64,000 nucleotides of DNA from Microvirga lotononidis. Lineage in GTDB: Bacteria > Pseudomonadota > Alphaproteobacteria > Rhizobiales > Beijerinckiaceae. The notes beneath the pieces were generated by a model. That model was given only the letters and a program-made list of their open reading frames with translations, did not search any database and was not told the origin of the DNA. Location: NCBI RefSeq assembly GCF_034627025.1, contig NZ_CP141048.1, forward strand, positions 3,820,001 to 3,884,000, in the 5' to 3' direction. The translations under genes and the position numbers were made by a program. Shown piece after piece: positions 45,858-53,228 of the stretch; position 1 is the stretch's first letter, and every line of letters begins with the position of its first letter.

Positions 45858-45891
45858 GAACAGGACCTGATGGATCAGGTCCTGCTTGTTC
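45858..45891. other. near-perfect 34-bp palindrome
   Basis: GAACAGGACCTGAT-GG-ATCAGGTCCTG-CT-TGTTC: 11 bp of perfect dyad plus an outer GAACA/TGTTC. There is no T-run on either side, so it is not an obvious terminator; it could be an operator or the core of a small repeat. A 70-codon minus-strand frame runs across it but is not convincing. Confidence 0.6.
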
Positions 45892-45969
45892 GCGACAGGG
45901 CAGGGCCTTCGGAGAGCATCGAACGTGAACCGGAACTCATGGCCGATCGTCACTCTTCCGTCAGGCGCG

Positions 45970-46119
45970 TCAGCCATTGCGTCTCGGCAGAAGCCCCGCT
46001 TTGACCTCGGACGCCGTGACGGCTTTGCGGAAGACGGCTTCGCGGAGATAGATCGAGTCGAAGACGGCCTTGCAATCGCTCTTGCGGACGAACACGAACG
46101 ACTTCCGGTGCTGTTTCAT
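45970..46119 (-). CDS. small basic protein, 49 aa
   Basis: A 49-residue protein (MKQHRKSFVFVRKSDCKAVF, then DSIYLREAVFRKAVTASEV and a short tail). TTGGAGACATCTC precedes the ATG. A CRP-type site lies 55 bases upstream with a TACAAC -10-like hexamer at the class II distance, which argues for real expression. No family is recognised. Confidence 0.55.
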   Translation of the reverse strand: MKQHRKSFVFVRKSDCKAVFDSIYLREAVFRKAVTASEVKAGLLPRRNG

Positions 46120-46173
46120 GAGATGTCTCCAATCAAGGCTGTCATCGTTGTAGTCCAGGAGGCCTCCGGGGAC

Positions 46174-46189
46174 TGTGGCGGCCGTCACA
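46174..46189 (-). promoter_or_regulatory. CRP-type site 2 (TGTGG-CGGCCG-TCACA)
   Basis: 9 of 10 match to TGTGA-N6-TCACA, 55 bases before the 49-aa gene start; -10-like TACAAC (plus 46147-46152) is 32 bases from the palindrome centre. Confidence 0.6.
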
Positions 46190-46298
46190 GTTCAGGCATC
46201 GTTGGAACCGGTCCGAGCGGCCGAACGAGAATCCGATGGCATCGTGCAGAATGGATCATCCGCACGATGCGCCGGAGCTCGGATCCCGGCCACGGGCC

Positions 46299-46562
46299 TT
46301 ACCGGCGATGATCGCGCACGATCGGAGGCGAGCGGTGATCCCGCACGATCGGACCGCCGGACGTGCTGGTGACGATCACGCCGCCGGGAGCGGAGCCGGA
46401 AGGGCCTCGATGGTCCCGCACCACAGGCGCCGGCCGATCCCACAGGTCTCCGGGACGTGTCGTGACCCGAGAGTCGCAGGCTTCGACGCCCGTCGCGCCG
46501 CATCCGATCAGGAGGGTGAGAGAGAGTGCTGCGCCGAGCCGGGTTCGTTGGGTCTTGGTCAT
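46299..46562 (-). CDS. small lipoprotein with VRDHR repeats
   Basis: An 87-residue predicted lipoprotein starting at 46562 after AGGAGAATGATC. The signal MTKTQRTRLGAALSLTLLIGC ends in a lipobox with Cys 21. The mature part is disordered-looking and contains VRDHR three times (VVRDHRGPSG, IVRDHRSPP, IVRDHRR). The Arg/Asp/His repeats may bind metal or polyanions; no function is known. A CRP-type site stands about 60 bases upstream. Confidence 0.7.
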   Translation of the reverse strand: MTKTQRTRLGAALSLTLLIGCGATGVEACDSRVTTRPGDLWDRPAPVVRDHRGPSGSAPGGVIVTSTSGGPIVRDHRSPPIVRDHRR

Positions 46563-46625
46563 GATCATTCTCCTATGAGAGGTGTTTTGCACGCCTCGAC
46601 GCTACATCGGGCGAGGATCCGCCGA

Positions 46626-46641
46626 TGTGGGGTTGATCACA
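46626..46641 (-). promoter_or_regulatory. CRP-type site 3 (TGTGG-GGTTGA-TCACA)
   Basis: 9 of 10 match, about 60 bases upstream of the VRDHR lipoprotein start on the minus strand; TAGCGT at the class II -10 position is a weak hexamer. Confidence 0.55.
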
Positions 46642-46669
46642 GAGACTGGGCCGCGGGAGTTGAGGCAGC

Positions 46670-46722
46670 CAAAAGAAAAGCGCCTGATCGCTGATCGAGG
46701 CGCTGAGTTGACAGGGAGGAAC
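46670..46722 (-). ncRNA. candidate small RNA of about 52 nt with CCUCC motif
   Basis: On the minus strand a CRP-type site (46756-46771), a -10-like TAACGT (plus 46729-46734) and an intrinsic terminator (AGCGCCT at 46698-46704 paired with 46679-46685, then TTTTCTTTT) are arranged within 100 bases. The implied transcript begins near GUUCCUCCCUGUC and ends in the T-run. CCUCCC could pair with ribosome-binding sites, as in known alphaproteobacterial anti-SD sRNAs. No gene lies between promoter and terminator. Confidence 0.45.
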
Positions 46723-46755
46723 GCTTCCACGTTAGCGCGGGCCGCTCCACCGATC

Positions 46756-46771
46756 TGTGCGCCGCGTCACA
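46756..46771 (-). promoter_or_regulatory. CRP-type site 4 (TGTGC-GCCGCG-TCACA)
   Basis: 9 of 10 match. It has the class II distance (32 bases) to TAACGT on the minus strand, ahead of the candidate small RNA. It is 168 bases before the plus-strand reductase gene, so the direction of action is not certain. Confidence 0.55.
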
Positions 46772-46938
46772 CGAGAGCATCGTGCGGAAAAGTGGACCCA
46801 CCTCCGGCTCCGGTGCCGTACGGTCTGGACTGAGCCACCCGAGCGGCGAGGTTCCGCGTTCGACCTATGGCGAAAGTCGAACCTCGCCTACGCATAAGAG
46901 CCCTAGGCCTTTTCGAGCGTATGGCCTAGGCTCGCCCC

Positions 46939-47496
46939 ATGGGACTCTTGACCTTCACCATCAACGTCACCCTGGATGGCTGCGTCGACCACCAGGAAGG
47001 CATCGCCGACGACGAGACGCATGCATTCTACACCCGGCTCATGGAAGAGAGCGGGGCGATGCTGTGGGGCCGCATCACCTACGAGATGATGGAGAGCTAC
47101 TGGCCTGCGGTCGCCCGCGGCGACGTGGAGGCGCCGGCGGCGATACGCGAGTGGGCGGTCAAGCTGGAGGCCAAGCCGAAATACGTGGTGTCGTCGACGC
47201 GGACGGACTTCCCGTGGACCAACAGCCGCCACATCGGCGACGACCTGCGAACCGGCGTGCAGAGGCTCAAGGACGCGACGCCGGCGGGCGTGCTCCTCTG
47301 TAGCGGCAAACTCGCGACCGAGCTGGACCGGCTGGATCTGATCGACGAGTACAAGCTCCTCGTCCATCCAAGGATCGCCGGCCACGGCCCGACCCTGTAC
47401 CAGGGCGGGCTGCCCAGCGCGCGACGGCTCGAGCTGGTTTCGGCGAAGCCGCTCCGCAACGGCGCGGTCGCCGTGCACTACCGGCGCGAACGCTGA
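46939..47496 (+). CDS. dihydrofolate reductase/RibD-C-type reductase
   Basis: A 185-residue protein of the RibD C-terminal/DHFR-like family (YwjB type): strand GLLTFTINVTLDGCVDH, MLWGRITYEMMESYWP near 40, YVVSSTRTDFPWTNSRHIG near 80, VLLCSGKLATELDRLDLIDE near 115 and LVHPRIAGHGPTLYQGG near 140. Such stand-alone proteins probably reduce pterin- or flavin-like substrates; the substrate is unknown. No good ribosome-binding site is seen before ATG 46939. It is separate from the small-gene clusters on either side. Confidence 0.87.
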   Translation: MGLLTFTINVTLDGCVDHQEGIADDETHAFYTRLMEESGAMLWGRITYEMMESYWPAVARGDVEAPAAIREWAVKLEAKPKYVVSSTRTDFPWTNSRHIGDDLRTGVQRLKDATPAGVLLCSGKLATELDRLDLIDEYKLLVHPRIAGHGPTLYQGGLPSARRLELVSAKPLRNGAVAVHYRRER

Positions 47497-47583
47497 CTTC
47501 GAGCAGCCATTCGCGCACAGCTCGGAGCCCCGCGCGTCGCGGGAGCGCCAGCGACATCCGTTCGTCATCCTGCGCTCGGTTTG

Positions 47584-47599
47584 TGTGATACCCGTCACG
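47584..47599 (+). promoter_or_regulatory. CRP-type site 5 (TGTGA-TACCCG-TCACG)
   Basis: 9 of 10 match, 50 bases before the 28-aa gene ATG; CATGAT at the class II -10 position. Confidence 0.65.
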
Positions 47600-47649
47600 G
47601 AACGACGGCGCGCACTTCGCCATGATGGGCTCAATCCAAGGAGCCCGCG

Positions 47650-47736
47650 ATGACACTCACCATTCTTGATCCCCGATCCGGTCAGCAGGTGACCATTTCG
47701 CTTCCCGACAGGCCGAAAGTCCCCGTCAGGACCTGA
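47650..47736 (+). CDS. 28-aa micro-protein, paralogue of the 44-aa protein at 48679
   Basis: The peptide reads MTLTILDPRSGQQVTISLPD then RPKVPVRT. CAAGGAGCCCGCG precedes the ATG. It aligns with the start of the 44-residue protein at 48679 (MVLIVLDRLTDQPLIVSVPV): same length between LD, Q, S and the P-x-RP ending. Both genes have a CRP-type site exactly 50 bases before the start codon. Two paralogues with the same promoter layout make a real gene family likely. The function is unknown; a small beta hairpin is plausible. Confidence 0.6.
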   Translation: MTLTILDPRSGQQVTISLPDRPKVPVRT

Positions 47737-47794
47737 AGACGATGTTGCGAGAGCCCTGGTCCGGCTGCCGGACCACGGTCGATGCGAGACGCAC

Positions 47795-47974
47795 ATGAAT
47801 CTGGATCAGCACTATCGGGAAAAGGCCGCCAGGGCGGAGCGTCTTTCGGACGAGCCGCCCCACCGGGCGGACATGCGCGCGGAACTGCGTTCGATGGCGC
47901 GTCGGTGGCGGCATATGGCCGAGCAGGCCGACTGGCTTGTCCGCTCCTCGCAGTTCTTCAAGGCGCGCCGCTGA
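47795..47974 (+). CDS. small helical protein, 59 aa
   Basis: A 59-residue protein (MNLDQHYREKAARAERLSDE, then ADMRAELRSMARRWRHMAEQ and ADWLVRSSQFFKARR). It is fully helical and amphipathic, of a type frequent in Rhizobiales near regulators. It follows the 28-aa gene by 58 bases and probably shares its CRP-dependent promoter. No function is known; no strong ribosome-binding site is visible (GACGCACATG). Confidence 0.6.
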   Translation: MNLDQHYREKAARAERLSDEPPHRADMRAELRSMARRWRHMAEQADWLVRSSQFFKARR

Positions 47975-48093
47975 ATTGTCGTGAGGTCAGGAATGATACG
48001 TATTGTGTCGGGAGGGCCGTTCCGGAGGGCGATGACGACCGCTCCAAGCTTTCGGGCTTGCCGGGCAGGGCATCGAGCAACCCTGCGCCTCCT

Positions 48094-48330
48094 TCAATGA
48101 ATGGTCGGCATGACGGCGGAGAACGGGATCAGCATCATCTCGTCGTCTTCGTCGTCGCTCACATAGACGTGCCAATCCGTGAAGTCGCGTGTGCCGTAGG
48201 CCTGCTCGACGAGCATCTTCGCCAGGGCGAGAGCCCGGTCGCGAGCCTCCACCAGATCGAGAACCTCTGCCCCGTCGCGGTCGATCAGGATCTCGCCGGG
48301 ACCTGCGCAGTGAAAGTACAGATAGAACAT
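48094..48330 (-). CDS. DUF6894-family small protein
   Basis: A 78-residue protein from ATG 48330, preceded by GGAGGTCCCT. The DUF6894 pattern is visible: MFYLYFHCAG at the start, ILIDRDGAEVLDLVEARDRAL near 20-40, and a C-terminal strand WHVYVSDDEDDEMMLIPF. These small proteins are abundant in Methylobacterium, Bradyrhizobium and relatives, and their function is unknown. It shares its upstream region, with a weak CRP-type site, with the divergent exported peptide gene. Confidence 0.8.
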   Translation of the reverse strand: MFYLYFHCAGPGEILIDRDGAEVLDLVEARDRALALAKMLVEQAYGTRDFTDWHVYVSDDEDDEMMLIPFSAVMPTIH

Positions 48331-48381
48331 AGGGACCTCCATCTCGATGGCTTCACTTTCGCATGGGCTCTCCCGGGGTTC

Positions 48382-48397
48382 TGTGCTCATCATCACG
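48382..48397. promoter_or_regulatory. CRP-type site 6, weak (TGTGC-TCATCA-TCACG)
   Basis: 8 of 10 match. It stands 51 bases before the minus-strand DUF6894 start and 49 bases before the plus-strand 50-aa gene start, the same spacing as at the other small genes. No clear -10 at the class II distance. Confidence 0.4.
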
Positions 48398-48446
48398 GTT
48401 TCATGCGGCATCCGATGACAAGGTCGGCTTTACATGGAGGCCGATC

Positions 48447-48599
48447 ATGTCCCGTCGCATCCTTTGTGTTCTTGCTCTCCTGTTCGTGGCAGACGCCATT
48501 GCCGTGAACGGCCGCGCGCCGAGGCCCATCGTGCTGTCCGGCAAGGAGACGCTCGACGTGACCCGCCAGTCCCGCCTGCAGGTGTCACCTTCGGTCTGA
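48447..48599 (+). CDS. small exported peptide, 50 aa
   Basis: A 50-residue protein whose first 20 residues (MSRRILCVLALLFVADAIAV) look like a Sec signal, followed by a 30-residue mature part (NGRAPRPIVLSGKETLDVTR and a short tail). GGAGGCCGATC precedes the ATG. No family is recognised. Confidence 0.6.
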   Translation: MSRRILCVLALLFVADAIAVNGRAPRPIVLSGKETLDVTRQSRLQVSPSV

Positions 48600-48612
48600 A
48601 AGCCCCGGCTTC

Positions 48613-48628
48613 TGTGACCTTGGTCACG
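48613..48628 (+). promoter_or_regulatory. CRP-type site 7 (TGTGA-CCTTGG-TCACG)
   Basis: 9 of 10 match, 50 bases before the 44-aa gene ATG; CATCAT at the class II -10 position. Almost identical layout to site 5. Confidence 0.65.
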
Positions 48629-48678
48629 GACGGTCATTCCCGCATCGCGCATCATGGAAACGTAATCAGGAGGTCGTC

Positions 48679-48813
48679 ATGGTTCTCATCGTTCTGGACC
48701 GGCTGACCGATCAGCCGTTGATCGTTTCCGTCCCGGTCCGGCCCGCCGTCCGCAAGGCGGAGCCCGCCATCGTGATTCACCCGCGCCAGTTCGGCGGCAG
48801 GAGGCAGTCATGA
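48679..48813 (+). CDS. 44-aa micro-protein, paralogue of the 28-aa protein at 47650
   Basis: A 44-residue protein, MVLIVLDRLTDQPLIVSVPV followed by RPAVRKAEPAIVIHPRQFGG and a short tail. CAGGAGGTCGTC precedes the ATG. Its first 22 residues align with the 28-aa protein at 47650. The last codons overlap the start of the next tiny gene (TCATGA), so the two are translationally coupled. A CRP-type site stands 50 bases upstream. Function unknown. Confidence 0.65.
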   Translation: MVLIVLDRLTDQPLIVSVPVRPAVRKAEPAIVIHPRQFGGRRQS

Positions 48814-48887
48814 AACGCTCGAAACGGTCCGCCATGCGCCGCGCGCGGCGCTGGGTCCTCCAGGGGATGACGGGAGTCAAGCAATAG
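48810..48887 (+). CDS. 25-aa highly basic micro-protein
   Basis: A 25-residue peptide, MKRSKRSAMRRARRWVLQGM then TGVKQ, starting in the ATGA overlap with the 44-aa gene. Ten of 25 residues are Arg or Lys. Such peptides may bind RNA or membranes. Coupling and GGAGGCAGTC (six bases upstream) support translation, but the size makes this tentative. Confidence 0.45.
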   Translation: MKRSKRSAMRRARRWVLQGMTGVKQ

Positions 48888-49063
48888 CCGGGCTTCCGCT
48901 TCATCGATGACGCGCCGGTGGTCCGGCACTTCCACTTCTCGGCCAAGAGCCCGCCCTGCCGTCCGCCCTGCGAAACGATGCCTTCTCCGGTTGAGACGAT
49001 CCCCGTTTCCGATATAATTGCTTGGCTTTCAGTTGGGGCGGAGCATTCTTGGGAGGCGCGGCG

Positions 49064-49774
49064 GTGCACCCCGGTGGGGAACACATCCAGAGAGACCTGC
49101 CGTTCGTCTCGGCGCTCTCCGTCAATTCCTTCTTCTCCGCGCTGGGGCCGGATGCGATCGCGCAGATCGCCGCCCTGTGCACATCCCGGAAGATGCTCGA
49201 TGGGGAAACCTTGTTTCTCAAAGGCGATCCCGGTGATGCTCTCTATGGCGTCAGGCGAGGCCAGATCGTCATCACGACGACGACGGATACGGGCCGCCAG
49301 TTCACGCTCAACATCCTCGGTCCCGGAGACGTCTTCGGCGAGATCGCCCTGCTGGACGGCCATGCCAGGAGCGCCGATGCGGTCGCCTCGGGCAATGTCG
49401 AGCTGTTCGTGATCCGGCGAAGCGATTTCCAGGATCTTCTCAAGAGACAGCCGGACATCACGACCAGGATCATTGAATTGTTGTGCGAACGCCTGCGCTT
49501 CTCCAGCGAGCGACTGGAGGAGGCGTCGCTCCTGTCGCTCAAGACCCGGCTGGCGCGCCGCCTGCTCAAGCTCGCCGATGATTTCGGCGAGGACATCGAG
49601 ATCACGCAGGAGGAGCTGAGCGTGCTCGTCGGCGCGGGCCGGGAGACGGTCAACCGGCAACTGCAGAAGTGGCGCAAGGGCGGGGTCGTCGATCTCGGTC
49701 GGGCCCGCGTCAGGATCGTCGATCTCGCGCGCCTGCAGCAGGAAGCGGTCGCGCGCGACGGCGGAGCCGACTGA
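49064..49774 (+). CDS. Crp/Fnr-family transcription regulator with CRP-like DNA-reading residues
   Basis: A 236-residue regulator using GTG 49064 (GGGAGG six bases upstream). The cNMP-binding domain has GPGDVFGEIALLDGHARSADA near 80-100, with the Glu, Arg and Ser that hold the phosphate and ribose of cAMP in E. coli CRP. The dimer helix follows, then HTH ITQEELSVLVGAGRETVNRQL near 195-215: the RETVxR pattern equals Arg180, Glu181 and Arg185 of CRP that read TGTGA. Twelve matching sites lie within 12 kb. It is the best candidate for their regulator. The longer TTG start at 49022 is possible. Confidence 0.88.
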   Translation: MHPGGEHIQRDLPFVSALSVNSFFSALGPDAIAQIAALCTSRKMLDGETLFLKGDPGDALYGVRRGQIVITTTTDTGRQFTLNILGPGDVFGEIALLDGHARSADAVASGNVELFVIRRSDFQDLLKRQPDITTRIIELLCERLRFSSERLEEASLLSLKTRLARRLLKLADDFGEDIEITQEELSVLVGAGRETVNRQLQKWRKGGVVDLGRARVRIVDLARLQQEAVARDGGAD

Positions 49775-49784
49775 CCGCGACCGG

Positions 49785-50381
49785 CTATTGGCCGGACGAG
49801 GCCGTGAGCGACGTGCCGGCCGGATCGGGCGTGAGGTAGACCCAACCGGTCGCCTCGGCGCTTTCGCGCTTGATGTACCGGTAGTTCGTCCGGGACCACT
49901 CCAGCACGTTGTCCGTCTTGTTGTCGAGGATGAGATCGCCCCGATTCGTGCGGACGGTCAAGACCGCATGACCCTCGCCGTTCTCGTCGAGCACGACGGT
50001 CATGCGCAGGGCCCGGCGCGGCAACCCGGCCTCGACGAGCATCTTGCGCTTGAGAAGCTGGTAATCCTCGCAATCGCCCATGCCGTCGGTCGGATAGCTC
50101 CACAGGTCCACGACGCCCCAATGGTCCTGGTCGGTCACCGGGATGAGGGAGCGGTTGACGGAGACATTCACGGAGGACAGGAGGGCTGAAAGGCCATCGG
50201 TCAATGGGATCATCTCGGGCTGCCGGAGATCGATGGTGCATTCGTCGGGGTTTCGATGGCAGAACTCCACCCAGGCCGGGAGGGGCGGGGCTTCGTCATG
50301 GCGGAAGAGATGCGGGCCGGCATTCACGGAACTCGCCGCCGAGAGGAACCATGCCAGAACGATCCACGTCCGTCTTCCCAT
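49785..50381 (-). CDS. transglutaminase-like cysteine protease (BTLCP/LapG family)
   Basis: A 198-residue exported protease. The signal peptide is residues 1-21 (RRTWIVLAWFLSAASSVNA). The catalytic triad is present: Cys in GMGDCEDYQLLKRKMLVEAG near 102, His in GEGHAVLTV near 136, Asp in LILDNKTDNV near 150. LapG of Pseudomonas cuts a type I-secreted adhesin off the cell surface under c-di-GMP control; BTLCP genes often sit beside type I secretion genes, as here. No LapD-like inhibitor is encoded nearby, and the candidate substrates are much smaller than LapA. A CRP-type site is 98 bases upstream. Confidence 0.9.
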   Translation of the reverse strand: MGRRTWIVLAWFLSAASSVNAGPHLFRHDEAPPLPAWVEFCHRNPDECTIDLRQPEMIPLTDGLSALLSSVNVSVNRSLIPVTDQDHWGVVDLWSYPTDGMGDCEDYQLLKRKMLVEAGLPRRALRMTVVLDENGEGHAVLTVRTNRGDLILDNKTDNVLEWSRTNYRYIKRESAEATGWVYLTPDPAGTSLTASSGQ

Positions 50382-50478
50382 TGCAACCTCCCGTGGGAGT
50401 GGTGGTCAGACCGGATGGGGGTCCCATGGGCCTGATCTGCTGATGGGATTCAGGCTGCGCTCTTTCATGGTCCTGTTC

Positions 50479-50494
50479 TGTGCACACGGTCACA
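50479..50494 (-). promoter_or_regulatory. CRP-type site 8 (TGTGC-ACACGG-TCACA)
   Basis: 9 of 10 match, 98 bases before the BTLCP start. The -10 at class II distance is poor; GATCAG at the class I distance is moderate. Confidence 0.55.
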
Positions 50495-50532
50495 AAGTTC
50501 CGTGCGGCTTGGTCGAACCGTATCGTCCGCTT

Positions 50533-51597
50533 CTAGAGATACCGGCCCTGGATATCGATGGAGGATTGGAGGCCGACCTTCGGGAAGTCGTCGAGCAGCC
50601 ACGCTTCCGCCCTCCTGCGGCCGATGGCATGCAGATCGGTCAGGAAGGCCCAGTCGGCATTCAGCTTCGAGGCGGCTCCGAGGTGCTGCATGACGTCGTC
50701 GGCTTCGATGGCGTGCAGGCGGACCTGCCTGATGTCGGGCGAGGGAGCGCGCCCTTCCGCGACGAGCCTGTTCAGGAACTCGACCGCGCGCACCTCCCGC
50801 ATCAGGGACGAGTTGAAGCTGATCTCGTTGATCCTGTTGAGAATGTCGGCGGCCGTCCTCGGGACGTCGGGCCGGCTGATCGGGTTGATATGGACCACCA
50901 CGATATCGGGCTGCTCGCAGCGATAGATGAGCGGGAAGAGCGCAGGGTTCCCCATGTAGCCGCCGTCCCAGTAATGCTCGCCGTCGATCTCGACCGCCTG
51001 GAAGAGGAACGGCAGGCAGGCCGACGCGAGCACGACATCGGCGCTCATCTCCGGGTTCTCGAACACCCTGATCTTGCCCGAGCGGACATTGGTCGCGGAG
51101 AGAAACAGCTTGACCTGGGGCGAGCGGCGCAGCAGCTCGAAATCGACCGACTGTTCAATCACGTCGTGAAGCGGGTTGTAGTTGAGCGGATTGAGCTCGT
51201 AGGGCGAGGCCACCTGCGTCAGCATGTGAAAGGCGAGGAAAGCCGGCGAAGCCTCCAGGCGATGGTTCCCAGTGAGGCGGTCGAAGAAGGAGGGCTGGAT
51301 GGGGCTGAGGCACGCAATGCGAGAGATCTGCTGCCAGAACTCCCTCAGGGAGTGACGGGCGCCCTCGCGCCCGCCCTTGGCGAGTCCGTGGGCGCAAACG
51401 ACGGCGTTCACCGCGCCCGCGCTCGTGGCGCTGATCCCCTCGAAGGCGATGCCGTCCTCTTCCAGCAGGCGGTCGAGAACGCCCCATGCGAAGGCCCCGT
51501 GAGCACCGCCGCCCTGAAGCGCCAGATTGACCCGCTTCACCGCCTGCCGCCGCGCGGAGCGGTTGCGGCGGGAGGCGCGGCGGTCAGCCTTGTCCAT
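50533..51597 (-). CDS. patatin-like phospholipase
   Basis: A 354-residue serine lipid hydrolase. The oxyanion loop is LQGGGAHGAFAWGVLDRL at 28-45, the nucleophile elbow GISATSAGAVNAV (Ser 59, with GxSxG altered to ATSAG), and the catalytic Asp in YWDGGYMGN near 215. There is a basic N-terminus and no signal peptide, so it is cytoplasmic or itself exported by the neighbouring type I system. It lies between the HlyD adaptor and the LapG-like protease on the same strand. Lipid modification of secreted material or toxicity are both possible. Confidence 0.9.
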   Translation of the reverse strand: MDKADRRASRRNRSARRQAVKRVNLALQGGGAHGAFAWGVLDRLLEEDGIAFEGISATSAGAVNAVVCAHGLAKGGREGARHSLREFWQQISRIACLSPIQPSFFDRLTGNHRLEASPAFLAFHMLTQVASPYELNPLNYNPLHDVIEQSVDFELLRRSPQVKLFLSATNVRSGKIRVFENPEMSADVVLASACLPFLFQAVEIDGEHYWDGGYMGNPALFPLIYRCEQPDIVVVHINPISRPDVPRTAADILNRINEISFNSSLMREVRAVEFLNRLVAEGRAPSPDIRQVRLHAIEADDVMQHLGAASKLNADWAFLTDLHAIGRRRAEAWLLDDFPKVGLQSSIDIQGRYL

Positions 51598-51764
51598 GAT
51601 CGCCTCTCGGCATCGCGATGGCCCAGCGTCCTGTCCGGTTGAATTCTATATGGCTTCGATTGGCGGTGGCGAGGGAGCGAACTGGGTAGGACGCGCCGAA
51701 GCCGGCTCCGCATGACGGAGCCGGCCCTGCATCACCTCGCCGAACGGGTTGGGGGAGCGTGTCT

Positions 51765-53081
51765 TCACTCGCGGAAGGTGACGGCGAGCCGGTCGGTCAG
51801 CGGCTGCGTCAGGTACGTGATGATGCGGCGTGCGTCGCCGAGGATCAGGACTTCCGCCGGAAGCCCGGGTGTGAGCTCCTTCCCTTCCAGCTTGCTCCGC
51901 TCTCCCGGGGCGATCGCGATCCTGACGGTGAAATAGGCCTGCCCTGATTGGCTGCTGACCACCTGGTCGGGAGACACGTTGGTGACCCATCCTTCCAGTT
52001 CCAGCGGCGTCGGCAGCTTGAAGGCGCTGATGCGGATGCTCGCCCGCTGATCGACGTGGACCTGCTCCACTTCGTCGGGACGGATCTTCGCGTTCACGAT
52101 CAGGGGTTCGTCGTTCGGGATGATCGACATGAGCTTCTGGCCCGGGCTGACGATGCCGCCGATCGTATGGACCGCGAGCTCATGGACCAGCCCTTTCCGC
52201 GGCGCCCGGATGTCGAGCCGCTGGAGGCGGTCCTGCGCGGCGGAGAGCTGTTCTTCCGTCTCAGCGAGACCGGCCGTGACGGCCTGCAGCTGTTTCAGAA
52301 CCTCGGAACGCGCATTCCGGGTCAGCTCGGCGATCTTGAACTCGATCTCCGTGAGCTGGGAGTGGGCGCCGGCGACTTTGGCCTCCATATCCCCCATCTC
52401 GCCCTTCAGGCGGCTGACCTCGCGCTCGGTCTGGCGCAGCACGGGGCGCCGGATCAATCCCTTGCTGTCGAGCATTCGCTGGTCGGCGAGCTCGGCCGTC
52501 ACCTGGGCGAGTTCTTCCTTGAGCGCCTTGTAGCGCTCGTTGAAGCCGTCGATTTGCCGTTCGACCTGGACTTTCCGCTCCTGCTGCTGCGAGAGCTGGT
52601 TCAGGCGCGTGAAGCGCCGCTCGTTCATCAAGCTCTCCTCGGAGGCGAACGCCGCCCTCAGGGCGCTCTCCATCTGCCTGGACGAGAATGGACTCTCGGT
52701 GCGCGCGATCGTCGTGCGATCCTGGTTCTCGGCTTCGAGACGCGCCTTCTGCGCGGTGAGGTCGATCAGCTTGCGCTCCAGGATGCTCGCATCCGCCGTC
52801 ACCTTGGCGGCATCGAGCCGGACGAGGACCTGACCCTCCTGCACCAGGTCGCCGTCCTTGACCAGGATGGCGCCGATGACGCCGCCTTCCAGATGCTGGA
52901 CCGCCTGGGCGCTGGATTGTACAGCGAAGGTGCCGGCCGTGACGACGGCACTGTCGACCTTGGCGGCGACGGACCAGCCTCCGATCCCGAAGAACACGAT
53001 GAAGGAACTCAGGACGAACCAGCGCATGAGCCGGCGCATGGATGAGGAATTGGCGGCAAGATCGTCTTCGAATTCGGTCAT
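51765..53081 (-). CDS. HlyD-family type I secretion adaptor
   Basis: A 438-residue membrane-fusion protein that links the ABC exporter to an outer-membrane channel. Cytoplasmic N-terminus, one membrane helix (LMRWFVLSSFIVFFGIGGWSV near 18-38), lipoyl half-motifs (VQHLEGGVIGAILVKDGDLV and the second half near 290), a long alpha-helical hairpin (about 105-275) and a beta-barrel end (IRPDEVEQVHVDQRASIRIS). This is the PrtE/HlyD layout. No TolC-like gene is in the locus. A CRP-type site is 113 bases upstream, in the 147-base space to the exporter gene. Confidence 0.93.
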   Translation of the reverse strand: MTEFEDDLAANSSSMRRLMRWFVLSSFIVFFGIGGWSVAAKVDSAVVTAGTFAVQSSAQAVQHLEGGVIGAILVKDGDLVQEGQVLVRLDAAKVTADASILERKLIDLTAQKARLEAENQDRTTIARTESPFSSRQMESALRAAFASEESLMNERRFTRLNQLSQQQERKVQVERQIDGFNERYKALKEELAQVTAELADQRMLDSKGLIRRPVLRQTEREVSRLKGEMGDMEAKVAGAHSQLTEIEFKIAELTRNARSEVLKQLQAVTAGLAETEEQLSAAQDRLQRLDIRAPRKGLVHELAVHTIGGIVSPGQKLMSIIPNDEPLIVNAKIRPDEVEQVHVDQRASIRISAFKLPTPLELEGWVTNVSPDQVVSSQSGQAYFTVRIAIAPGERSKLEGKELTPGLPAEVLILGDARRIITYLTQPLTDRLAVTFRE

Positions 53082-53193
53082 GGCGGGCTCCGCTGTCTAG
53101 GCCTCGGCGCTGCAGGCGACCGGCCGATCCGGTTGGTTGCAGGGGCTGGACGTTCGCTCCGGCCTCAGAGTCGCATGGTGCTCACTCTCGCGC

Positions 53194-53209
53194 TGTGACC
53201 CAGGCCACA
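53194..53209 (-). promoter_or_regulatory. CRP-type site 9 (TGTGA-CCCAGG-CCACA)
   Basis: 9 of 10 match, 113 bases upstream of the hlyD-type gene. The -10 at class II distance is poor. Confidence 0.5.
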
Positions 53210-53228
53210 GTTTCAGAAAGGGGCGTAG

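Noticed and set aside
45765..45977. 70-codon minus-strand frame overlapping the 49-aa gene by 8 bases
   Set aside because: No family resemblance, crosses the 34-bp palindrome, no ribosome-binding site; could be real but not supportable.
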